From: JBDHUV01 sp039809365
GTDB taxonomy: Bacteria > Patescibacteriota > Microgenomatia > Levybacterales > GWA1-39-11
Assembly: GCA_039809365.1 (NCBI GenBank)
Contig: JBDHUV010000035.1
Location: 1-7,167, forward strand
DNA: 7,167 bases
Direction of reading: 5' to 3'
Below are positions 1-5,500 of the stretch, piece after piece. The translations under genes were made by a program, and so were the position numbers. Every line of letters starts with the position of its first letter. The first letter of the stretch is position 1. Below the pieces are notes generated by a model that searched no databases, was not told the DNA's origin, and saw nothing but the letters and a program-made list of their open reading frames with translations.

Positions 1-351
1 TACTGGAGGTCGGTGGGTTCTCAAATTCTTCGTTACAGAGGGAAGCGTGTGCTTCCTCTAGTTGGGATGGGGGATCAAGTGTCAGTGGATTTTATTGTTG
101 GGTTTGAAGGTGAACGATGCCTTCTCCCCGACGCAACACCTCCTCAAGTGGGTTGCATTCTACTGTTCACAACAGATCCGATGACGGGGGTGCACCACAT
201 TATCGTGGAGCCCAACTCAACGGAAGGTGAAGTTCCGCTGTACCTCTCCTTGGGAGATCCAGACAACAGTCTTGAGGGGTATATCCCCTGGGATTTGTTG
301 GACGATTTCAACAATGAAGAGGGAGGTGATCACTTCACAATTTCCAGCTAG
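1..351 (+). CDS. Unrecognised protein, 3' part of a gene
   Basis: An open frame runs from the window edge to a TAG at 349-351 (116 codons visible). It is open at the 5' end. A GTG at 13 is a possible start, but the GGAGG at 5-9 sits only 3 nt before it, so I prefer a gene that begins upstream of the window. I see no signal peptide or membrane segment. The tail is acidic (residues like DDFNNEEGGD near the end), and the middle alternates hydrophobic and charged residues as in a beta-rich soluble domain. I do not recognise a family. Base composition is unlike the rest: 90 of the first 180 bases are G or C, against about 35% in the copper genes. It may belong to a different genomic segment, or simply be a gene under different constraint. 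Coding status is likely but not certain. Confidence 0.6.
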   Translation, partial: YWRSVGSQILRYRGKRVLPLVGMGDQVSVDFIVGFEGERCLLPDATPPQVGCILLFTTDPMTGVHHIIVEPNSTEGEVPLYLSLGDPDNSLEGYIPWDLLDDFNNEEGGDHFTISS

Positions 352-359
352 GATCAAAA

Positions 360-457
360 CGCGCTGAGGATATTAGGAGCATGCTCCTATACAAATGACT
401 TTCGGCTAGAAATAGCTCAGGGTTGTCTGTATATTATCTTCAGCGCGAAATCTTTTT
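360..457 (+). ncRNA. Candidate structured RNA / inverted-repeat element upstream of tRNA-Glu
   Basis: Bases 360-372 pair with 435-447 to give a 13-bp stem with one G-U pair. Inside it lie a hairpin at 374-389 (TAGGAG and CTCCTA closing a CATG loop, with 375-388 a perfect palindrome) and a longer arm at 391-430. That arm is capped by a GAAA (GNRA) tetraloop at 409-412 on the stem GGCTA/TAGCT. Together they form a plausible three-way junction of about 88 nt. Five T residues at 453-457 follow, as in an intrinsic terminator. It begins 9 nt after the stop of the upstream gene. It could be a small RNA, a 3'-UTR structure ending the upstream transcript, or a short inverted-repeat element. It is not recognisable as SRP RNA, tmRNA, 6S or RNase P RNA. 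Confidence 0.4.
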
Positions 458-476
458 AATATTTCTCCCTTTTTGA

Positions 477-482
477 TATAAT
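477..482 (+). promoter_or_regulatory. -10 box of the tRNA-Glu gene
   Basis: A perfect TATAAT lies 18 nt before the tRNA 5' end, which places transcription start near 489-490. The -35 region at about 453-459 is only T-rich (TTTTTAA) and matches the consensus poorly. The same T-run would end any RNA from the upstream element. Confidence 0.55.
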
Positions 483-500
483 CTGAAGAGCCAATTTGAC

Positions 501-573
501 GGCCCCATCGTCTAGAGGCCTAGGACATCAGGTTCTCATCCTGAAAACCGGGATTCGAATTCCCGTGGGGTCA
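501..573 (+). tRNA. tRNA-Glu (anticodon CTC)
   Basis: This is a 73-nt cloverleaf. The acceptor stem is 501-507 with 566-572 (one G-U pair), followed by discriminator A573. The D arm has the GTCTAGAGG...GAC form typical of tRNA-Glu. The anticodon stem TCAGG/CCTGA encloses the loop TTCTCAT, with anticodon CTC at 535-537, which reads GAG. The T arm is CGGGA/TCCCG around TTCGAAT. The 3' CCA is not encoded (the next bases are CAC), so it must be added by a nucleotidyltransferase. The closest standard model is bacterial tRNA-Glu. The copper operon promoter begins 84 bp downstream on the same strand. Confidence 0.96.
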
Positions 574-657
574 CACAAAGAGCTGTATATTTTTTCTGTA
601 ATAATTCTTCTATTTTTAGAAGCTAATGTGGTGTAAATTTTCTTGCGTTCTTATTAC

Positions 658-686
658 TTGACATATACCCCTAAGGGGTATATGCT
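658..686 (+). promoter_or_regulatory. Promoter of the copper operon
   Basis: A consensus -35 TTGACA (658-663), a 17-bp spacer and a -10 TATGCT (681-686, 4 of 6) form the promoter. Start of transcription is predicted at about 693, which is the A of the csoR ATG. The spacer is almost wholly occupied by the CsoR-type operator, so repressor binding would exclude RNA polymerase. No other promoter of this quality appears within the operon, which fits one transcript for all six genes. Confidence 0.8.
662..684 (+). promoter_or_regulatory. CsoR-type operator (perfect inverted repeat)
   Basis: The arms CATATACCCC (662-671) and GGGGTATATG (675-684) are exact reverse complements separated by TAA. The ATACCCC...GGGGTAT layout is that of operators bound by CsoR/RcnR-family repressors, in particular those of copper operons. 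It overlaps the last two bases of the -35 and the first four of the -10, and stands 8 bp before the csoR start, so autoregulation is expected. I found no second copy in the window. Confidence 0.88.
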
Positions 687-692
687 CATAAT

Positions 693-965
693 ATGAAATC
701 TCACTATGAAGATGTAAAAGTAAAAGCACAAAAGCGCATCAATATTATCAAAGGACAACTAGATGGCCTGCAGAGAATGATTGATAACGATGAATATTGT
801 ATAGATCTTCTCAATCAAAGCCTTGCGATTCAAAATTCACTCCGAAGTCTTGATACTGTTTTATTTGAAAGGCATTTAACAACTCATGTTACTCATCAAT
901 TCAAGAACGAAGAAGACAAAGCTGTTTCTGAATTAGTTACATTATTCAAAAGAGTAAATAAGTAA
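693..965 (+). CDS. csoR: CsoR/RcnR-family metal-sensing repressor
   Basis: This 90-residue all-helical DUF156 protein covers the full usual length. The helix-1 block KRINIIKGQLDGLQRMI (14-30) and the ...YCIDLLNQ segment (35-42) are typical. The family metal ligands are C36, H61 and H65, with an N-terminal H4. Copper CsoR proteins usually have Cys-His-Cys. Here the third ligand is His, and with H4 the set equals the H-C-H-H pattern of Ni/Co sensors RcnR and InrS. The HLTTHVTHQ stretch also resembles RcnR. Some CsoR proteins with Cys-His-His are known to sense copper (Thermus thermophilus), and all neighbours are copper genes, so copper remains the best guess. The apo form should repress its own operon. 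There is no other start codon in frame upstream and no well-spaced Shine-Dalgarno, so the mRNA looks leaderless. Confidence 0.93.
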   Translation: MKSHYEDVKVKAQKRINIIKGQLDGLQRMIDNDEYCIDLLNQSLAIQNSLRSLDTVLFERHLTTHVTHQFKNEEDKAVSELVTLFKRVNK

Positions 966-973
966 GGGGGTGA
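964..973 (+). promoter_or_regulatory. Ribosome binding site that supports an ATT start
   Basis: AAGGGGGTGA differs from the ideal AAGGAGGTGA by one base. It overlaps the csoR stop codon and lies 6 nt before ATT at 980-982. The frame is closed by TGA at 971-973, so a start in this frame must be at or after 974. An almost identical site (AGGGGGGTGA, 5114-5123) precedes the copZ gene. Confidence 0.7.
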
Positions 974-979
974 ACCAAT

Positions 980-1369
980 ATTAAAAATCAACCAATTTTC
1001 TACGGGATAATAGGGTTAGTTATCGGAGTACTTGTTACTGGATTTGTAATGTCTAACCAGAGTATGCAAAATTCTACTCCGACGGAATCTAATACCTCTG
1101 TAACTAAATACACTTCATATCCAGGGATGAACATGAGTATGCAAGATATGATGAATTCTCTTGATGGAAAGACAGATGATGACTTCGACAAAATCTTTAT
1201 TTCTAGCATGATTAGACATCATCAAGGTGCTATTAATATGGCAAGATCAGCTCAAGAAAATGCAGGACATCAAGAAATCAAGGACTTAGCTGATGATATC
1301 ATCTCTGCTCAAACAAGAGAAATAGAAATGATGATGCAATGGCAAAAGGATTGGGGTTTCGATCAGTAA
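980..1369 (+). CDS. Membrane-anchored DUF305 copper-binding protein (ATT start)
   Basis: Read from ATT at 980 the product is 129 residues. It has a single N-terminal membrane anchor (about 5-24, with GIIGLVIGVLVTGF), a Ser/Thr/Asn-rich linker, a Met-rich segment (M50, M52, M54, M57, M58) and a DUF305 helical domain with the family signature MIRHHQGAINMA at 77-88 (H80, H81). It ends in the EIEMMMQWQKDW helix. DUF305 proteins are small ferritin-like helical proteins, often found in copper-resistance loci and thought to bind metal outside the cytoplasm. The first ATG (1049) would remove the whole anchor and has no Shine-Dalgarno. ATT at 980 has a strong, well-spaced site and lies 14 nt after the csoR stop. 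A sequencing error or recent mutation of ATG to ATT is the alternative. A conservative annotation would be 1049-1369. Confidence 0.85.
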   Translation: MKNQPIFYGIIGLVIGVLVTGFVMSNQSMQNSTPTESNTSVTKYTSYPGMNMSMQDMMNSLDGKTDDDFDKIFISSMIRHHQGAINMARSAQENAGHQEIKDLADDIISAQTREIEMMMQWQKDWGFDQ

Positions 1370-1377
1370 TCTTTTTA

Positions 1378-1402
1378 GAAGAGGTGCAAGTGGCATCTCT
1401 TC
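1378..1402 (+). other. Intercistronic hairpin between DUF305 and cupredoxin genes
   Basis: GAAGAGGTGC (1378-1387) pairs with GCATCTCTTC (1393-1402) to form a 10-bp stem with one G-U pair and a 5-nt loop. It occupies most of the only sizeable gap (46 nt) in the operon and ends just before the next gene's ribosome binding site (AAGGGG, 1404-1409). No T-run follows, so it is not a classic terminator. It could protect or mark a processed mRNA end, or tune translation of the next gene. Confidence 0.45.
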
Positions 1403-1415
1403 CAAGGGGATAACT

Positions 1416-1781
1416 ATGGAATTAGATAAAATATTTGTTGGATTATTTAGTATTGGAGGAATAGTATTTACTTACTGGTTCTTCTTGATGAGAAAAGATG
1501 AGGAAGCAGTTGTAGTAAGCACAAATAGCGTAGATATAGCTGTTGATGGAGGGTACTCACCCAGAGTAATTTCTATCCCTAAAGGAAAGAAGACAACTAT
1601 AAACTTTTTTCGCCGTGATTCCAGTACCTGTCTTGAAGAAGTGGTACTTCCTGAATTTAAAATTCGAAAATATCTCCCTTTAAACAGAAAAGTTTCCATT
1701 GTTGTGAATCCAAAAGAAAGTGGCAGTTATGAATTTGCATGTGGCATGAATATGTTCCATGGAAAAATAGTTGTTGAATAG
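1416..1781 (+). CDS. Membrane-anchored cupredoxin-like protein
   Basis: The product is 121 residues. One N-terminal membrane segment (about 6-25) is followed by RKDEE, so the domain should face outward. A cupredoxin fold (about 35-121) follows, with the usual Y-S-P-x-x-I-x-x-x-x-G start (YSPRVISIPKG), strand FFRRDSSTC and the terminal loop FACGMNMFHGKIVV. Candidate copper ligands are C72, C109, M111/M113 and H115. The classical type-1 His pair is missing, so a Cu(I) thiolate/thioether site is more likely than a blue copper centre. AAGGGG at 1404-1409 stands 6 nt before the ATG. The stop is 1 nt before the ATPase start, implying translational coupling. The same cupredoxin type recurs at the end of the protein encoded at 3998-5137. 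Confidence 0.88.
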   Translation: MELDKIFVGLFSIGGIVFTYWFFLMRKDEEAVVVSTNSVDIAVDGGYSPRVISIPKGKKTTINFFRRDSSTCLEEVVLPEFKIRKYLPLNRKVSIVVNPKESGSYEFACGMNMFHGKIVVE

Positions 1782-1782
1782 T

Positions 1783-4005
1783 ATGAAAGAAATTAAACAG
1801 TCATTTCCTATTCGCGGTATGCGTTGTGCCTCATGTGTAAAGGTTACTGAACGTGCCTTAAAAAAAGTACCAGGAGTTACAGATGCTGTTGTTAATCTTG
1901 CTACTGAAAGAGCTACAGTTACATTTGATACAGAAAATTGTACTTCACAACAATTAGCCAACTCTGTTGCTACAACGGGATATACATTAGAGCTTGAAGA
2001 TCAAAATGAGGAAGAACTTAAAGCAGAGAAAGAAAAAGACTTATCTCAACTCAGAAGTAAAGTATTCATTAGTCTTCTTCTCGGTGCATTAATTTTGTGG
2101 GGAAGTTTCCCGGGTATTATGAGTACTGCTCCAGTTTTTCTCCAAAACTTTTGGATACAGCTTTTACTAGCAACCCCTGTACAATTTTGGGCAGGAGCAG
2201 AGTTTTACAGAACTGCAATCGCAGCGTTAAAGCATCGAACATCTAACATGGATACTTTAGTTGCGTTAGGAACAACTGTTGCATATTTCTACTCATTGTT
2301 TGTCACTGTGTTTCCAGAGATTCCAATGAAATTAGGAATGGAAGCAATGCCTTCTTTTGATGTATCAGCTATTGTGATTGGGTTAGTCCTTTTAGGAAGA
2401 TATCTAGAAACGAGAGCAAAGACAGGAACTTCAGAGGCAATTAAAAAGCTTGTTGGTCTTCAAGCAAAAACAGCTAGGGTTGTGAGGAATGGAAAGGATA
2501 TTGATATTCCAATTGAGCAAGTACAGGTTGGAGATGTAATTCGAGTTAGACCAGGAGAAAAAATACCTGTAGATGGCGTAGTTTTTGAGGGGGACTCTTC
2601 AATTGACGAATCAATGATATCTGGAGAAAGTATCCCTGTTGATAAAACCAAAGGAGATACTGTTATAGGTTCTACAATAAATAAATCAGGTACGTTTACC
2701 TACAAAGCAATGAAGATTGGATCTGAAACTATGCTTGCTCAGATAATAAAGCTTGTGCAAGAAGCACAAGGATCTAAAGCACCTATTCAAAAACTTGCTG
2801 ATGCAGTCTCTTCTTACTTCGTTCCGATTGTAATTATGCTTTCTTTTACAACTTTTGGAATTTGGTATATATTTGGTCCACAACCAGCATTCCTATTTGC
2901 AATGCTTAACACGGTAGCAGTTTTAATAATCGCGTGTCCATGTGCAATGGGGCTAGCAACACCTACCGCAATTATGGTGGGAACTGGTATAGGTGCTGAA
3001 AAGGGAATTTTGATTCGTGATGCTGAAAGCTTAGAAACAGCAAATAAAATTAATACAGTTGTATTTGATAAGACGGGAACCTTGACTCATGGAAAACCTG
3101 ATGTAACTGATGTCGTTTCTTTAGGTAAAGTTAAAGAATCAAAAATCTTAAGAATAGCTGCATCAATTGAAAAAGGCTCAGAACACTCGCTTGCCGAAGC
3201 TATAGTTAAGAAGGCTGAAGAGGAAGAGCTAGAACTCGAAAAAGTAACAAAATTTAAAGCAATTGCAGGACATGGAGTCGAAGGTACGGTTGGAAAAGAT
3301 AAAGTGTATTTCGGTAACCGAAGGCTCATGGAGAGGGAGAAAGTTGACTATCAAACTGCAAATGAATTGCTGAGTAAATACGAAAATGAAGGAAAAACAG
3401 TCATGCTGTTGGCTGTGAACGGAAAACTGATAGGTCTTGTGGGTGTTGCAGATACTGTAAAAGAAACTGCAAAGGCTGGAGTGAAAGCATTGCAGAAACG
3501 AGGAATAGATGTTGTAATGATCACAGGAGATAACCATAGAACTGCAGATGCTATTGCTCAAAAACTTGGTATTAATCGTGTCTTGGCAGAAGTACTCCCA
3601 GATCAAAAAGAAGCTGAAGTAAGAAAAATTCAAGCAACTGGCGCAAAAGTTGCAATGGTGGGGGATGGAATAAATGATGCTCCCGCTCTGGCAGCCGCGG
3701 ATATAGGTATAGCAATGGGCTCTGGAACAGATGTCGCAATTGAAGCAGCAGATATCACCCTAATTAACAAAGACCTTAAATCTGTTTCGTCAGCAATTGA
3801 ACTGTCGAAGAAAACCATGAGAACTATCAAAATGAATTTATTTTGGGCATTTGGTTACAATGTGGTTCTTATTCCGGTAGCTATGGGTGTTTTATATCCA
3901 TTCTCAGGCATACTTTTGAATCCTATCTTTGCATCTGTTGCTATGGCTCTTTCATCTGTTTCTGTAGTATCGAATTCATTACTTCTAAAAAGAGTAAATG
4001 TATAG
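1783..4005 (+). CDS. copA: Cu(I)-exporting P1B-type ATPase CopA
   Basis: The product is 740 residues, normal for a one-HMA CopA. In order it has: HMA domain with C15/C18 (GMRCASC); membrane helices MA, MB, M1 and M2 (about 93-212); actuator domain with SGES (280-283); the CPC metal site in the membrane (C385, P386, C387); phosphorylated Asp in DKTGT (D429); SEHS at 466-469, where most relatives have SEHP; TGD (581-583); GDGINDAP (627-634); then the last two helices with YN (692-693) and MALSS (721-725). CPC + YN + MxxSS is the P1B-1 signature for Cu(I), so the pump drives Cu(I) out using ATP. A frame start at TTG 1771 is possible, but ATG 1783, 1 nt after the preceding stop, begins right before the HMA domain and is preferred. 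The 3' end overlaps the next gene by 8 nt. Confidence 0.97.
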   Translation: MKEIKQSFPIRGMRCASCVKVTERALKKVPGVTDAVVNLATERATVTFDTENCTSQQLANSVATTGYTLELEDQNEEELKAEKEKDLSQLRSKVFISLLLGALILWGSFPGIMSTAPVFLQNFWIQLLLATPVQFWAGAEFYRTAIAALKHRTSNMDTLVALGTTVAYFYSLFVTVFPEIPMKLGMEAMPSFDVSAIVIGLVLLGRYLETRAKTGTSEAIKKLVGLQAKTARVVRNGKDIDIPIEQVQVGDVIRVRPGEKIPVDGVVFEGDSSIDESMISGESIPVDKTKGDTVIGSTINKSGTFTYKAMKIGSETMLAQIIKLVQEAQGSKAPIQKLADAVSSYFVPIVIMLSFTTFGIWYIFGPQPAFLFAMLNTVAVLIIACPCAMGLATPTAIMVGTGIGAEKGILIRDAESLETANKINTVVFDKTGTLTHGKPDVTDVVSLGKVKESKILRIAASIEKGSEHSLAEAIVKKAEEEELELEKVTKFKAIAGHGVEGTVGKDKVYFGNRRLMEREKVDYQTANELLSKYENEGKTVMLLAVNGKLIGLVGVADTVKETAKAGVKALQKRGIDVVMITGDNHRTADAIAQKLGINRVLAEVLPDQKEAEVRKIQATGAKVAMVGDGINDAPALAAADIGIAMGSGTDVAIEAADITLINKDLKSVSSAIELSKKTMRTIKMNLFWAFGYNVVLIPVAMGVLYPFSGILLNPIFASVAMALSSVSVVSNSLLLKRVNV

Positions 4006-5137
4006 ATATATGAAAGGGTCTAAAACACCAACACCATTAATAATTGCAGTAGCAGCTGTCTGCTTAATAATTGGATACCTTTTCATAAGAATACTCAGTA
4101 TTGGAAGCGCTCAAACACCGGCTACGGTGAGTCCTGAAACTGTAAATCTCTGGACGATTTTTCTTACTGGTCTTTTAACAGGAGGGCTTACCTGTCTTGC
4201 TGTACAAGGAGGCTTGCTGGCTGCAACTATTGCACAGAGAGAAGAAGAAAAATTAAAAGATAAACTAAAAAAGTCAGGTAACGTGTTACCTATATTAGCA
4301 TTTCTTCTAACAAAACTGATCGCCTATACAGGGCTTGGATTCTTGCTCGGGTGGTTTGGATCGTTATTTCAACTCTCTATAACTACGCAAATCATCATGC
4401 AGGTAATAGTTGCTATTTTCATGATCGGCACTGCGTTAAATATCTTTAATGTGCATCCAGTATTTCGGTATTTTGTTATACAGCCACCTAAATCATTGAC
4501 TCGAATTGTAAGAAATCAATCAAAGAATAAGAGCTTATTTGCTCCTGCATTACTTGGTGCATTCACAGTCCTCATTCCATGTGGAACTACACAGGCTATG
4601 ATGGCTCTAGCTATTGGTTCTGCAAACCCATTTGTTGGAGCAGCAATTCTATTCCTATTTGTGCTTGGTACATCTCCGTTATTTTTTGCTCTTGGGTACT
4701 TTGCATTTAAACTAGGTGAAACTCTACACAGGAGATTTATGAGGTTTGCTGCACTAACGCTTATAATTCTTGCAATGTTTAATCTTAATAATGCGCTCGC
4801 ATTGACTGGTTTTTCCTTCCCTAAATTCAATATGGATAGTGGAGGACAAACAACAAGCAATAGTATTCCGCAAACCAATGTCACTATAGATATATTAGAC
4901 ACAGGATACACACCAAACTCTATTAATGTAAAAGCAGGAAGCAATGTTACATTTACAATCAAAAATGATGGTGCTTACGGTTGTGCAGCTGCATTTACAA
5001 TTCCATACTTCAATTATCAAAAGATAATGAGGGTCGGGACTGAAGATACAATAGCTTTAAGAATGCCAGATAAACCTACACAAATCCCATTTATGTGCAG
5101 TATGGGAATGTACAGGGGGGTGATTAACGTAATATGA
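3998..5137 (+). CDS. DsbD/CcdA-like (TauE/SafE, UreH-type) membrane protein fused to cupredoxin
   Basis: The product is 379 residues. An extra N-terminal helix (about 12-33) precedes a six-helix core (about 51-272) of the DsbD_2 / sulfite exporter TauE/SafE-like type. Its hallmarks are GGLTCLAVQGG (62-72) and LIPCGTTQAMMALAIGSA (192-209), followed by LGTSPLFFALGY. C66 and C195 sit 129 residues apart in two helices, like the redox Cys pair of DsbD/CcdA. With seven helices the C-terminus is outside. It carries a cupredoxin domain (about 293-379) with YTPNSINVKAG, C329, and C367-S-M-G-M371. The substrate is unknown. Context points to copper delivery or reduction of extracytoplasmic thiols rather than sulfite export. 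The start at 3998 overlaps copA by 8 nt; ATG 4010 is a possible alternative. The stop overlaps the next start (ATGA). Confidence 0.9.
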   Translation: MYRYMKGSKTPTPLIIAVAAVCLIIGYLFIRILSIGSAQTPATVSPETVNLWTIFLTGLLTGGLTCLAVQGGLLAATIAQREEEKLKDKLKKSGNVLPILAFLLTKLIAYTGLGFLLGWFGSLFQLSITTQIIMQVIVAIFMIGTALNIFNVHPVFRYFVIQPPKSLTRIVRNQSKNKSLFAPALLGAFTVLIPCGTTQAMMALAIGSANPFVGAAILFLFVLGTSPLFFALGYFAFKLGETLHRRFMRFAALTLIILAMFNLNNALALTGFSFPKFNMDSGGQTTSNSIPQTNVTIDILDTGYTPNSINVKAGSNVTFTIKNDGAYGCAAAFTIPYFNYQKIMRVGTEDTIALRMPDKPTQIPFMCSMGMYRGVINVI

Positions 5138-5349
5138 AGAAAGTAACACTGAAAATTGAAGGAATGCATTGTGCTAGTTGTGCGATGAATATTGACGGAG
5201 ATCTTGAAGAAAAAAATGGAGTGATAGCATCAAATACTAATTACGCCAAACAAGAAAGTACTGTAGAATTTGATGAAAGTAATGTTAAGTTAGAAGATAT
5301 TGTAAACCAAATCACTGAAACTGGTTATACTGCGATTGTAAAAGAGTAA
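5134..5349 (+). CDS. copZ: CopZ-type copper chaperone (HMA domain)
   Basis: The product is 71 residues, a single heavy-metal-associated domain of normal length with GMHCASC (C13, C16) that binds Cu(I) through its two thiols. It should carry cytoplasmic Cu(I) to CopA and perhaps to CsoR. The protein is acidic (13 Asp/Glu against 7 Lys, with DGDLEE right after the metal loop), whereas the HMA domain of the ATPase is basic around its Cys pair. This is consistent with electrostatic docking of partners. The ATG overlaps the previous TGA by 4 nt, and AGGGGGGTGA at 5114-5123 serves as its ribosome binding site. In many relatives an HMA domain is fused to the TauE/SafE-like protein; here it is a separate overlapping gene. 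It is the last gene of the operon. Confidence 0.95.
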   Translation: MKKVTLKIEGMHCASCAMNIDGDLEEKNGVIASNTNYAKQESTVEFDESNVKLEDIVNQITETGYTAIVKE

Positions 5350-5500
5350 TGATTTTAATATTCTCTGGTAGTGGTGTATGAAGTAGCATTAGGATGAATT
5401 GTACTTTTCCACTGTCTGAGTGAGCCTAGAACTTGGTTCTAATACAAAAATATTTGGTCATTTTGTACAGTCATATTAGTATTTTATTTAATGAAAAACT
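5350..5500. other. Convergent intergenic region without a clear terminator
   Basis: This AT-rich gap lies between two convergent genes. It holds a small hairpin at 5427-5441 (TAGAAC/GTTCTA around TTG) and a weak AT-rich inverted repeat, TACAAAA (5443-5449) with TTTTGTA (5461-5467). Neither is followed by a proper T-run on either strand. I see no GC-rich intrinsic terminator for the copper operon or the VOC gene. Confidence 0.4.

Noticed and set aside
501..573. tRNA 3' end as an attachment site with a duplicated copy
   Set aside because: I found no second copy of the T-arm/acceptor sequence and no integrase within the window, so a bounded island cannot be claimed.
607..622. Perfect 6-bp hairpin CTTCTA-TTTT-TAGAAG
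   Set aside because: The stem is short and AT-rich, no T-run follows, and it lies in AT-rich spacer where such hairpins arise by chance. The tRNA transcript more likely ends near the T-run at 590-595.
1783..4005. Zn/Cd or Co specificity for the P-type ATPase, suggested by the RcnR-like sensor
   Set aside because: The CPC, YN and MxxSS membrane motifs are those of Cu(I) pumps, and the adjoining chaperone and cupredoxins agree.
1000..4962. Several minus-strand open frames of 60-150 codons opposite the copper genes
   Set aside because: They lie wholly antisense to clear genes with full domain motifs, have low-complexity Ser/Phe/Cys-rich translations and lack ribosome binding sites.
693..5349. 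Recoded UGA (glycine), as in Gracilibacteria
   Set aside because: No in-frame TGA occurs inside any of the long genes and all glycines use GGN, so the standard bacterial code fits.
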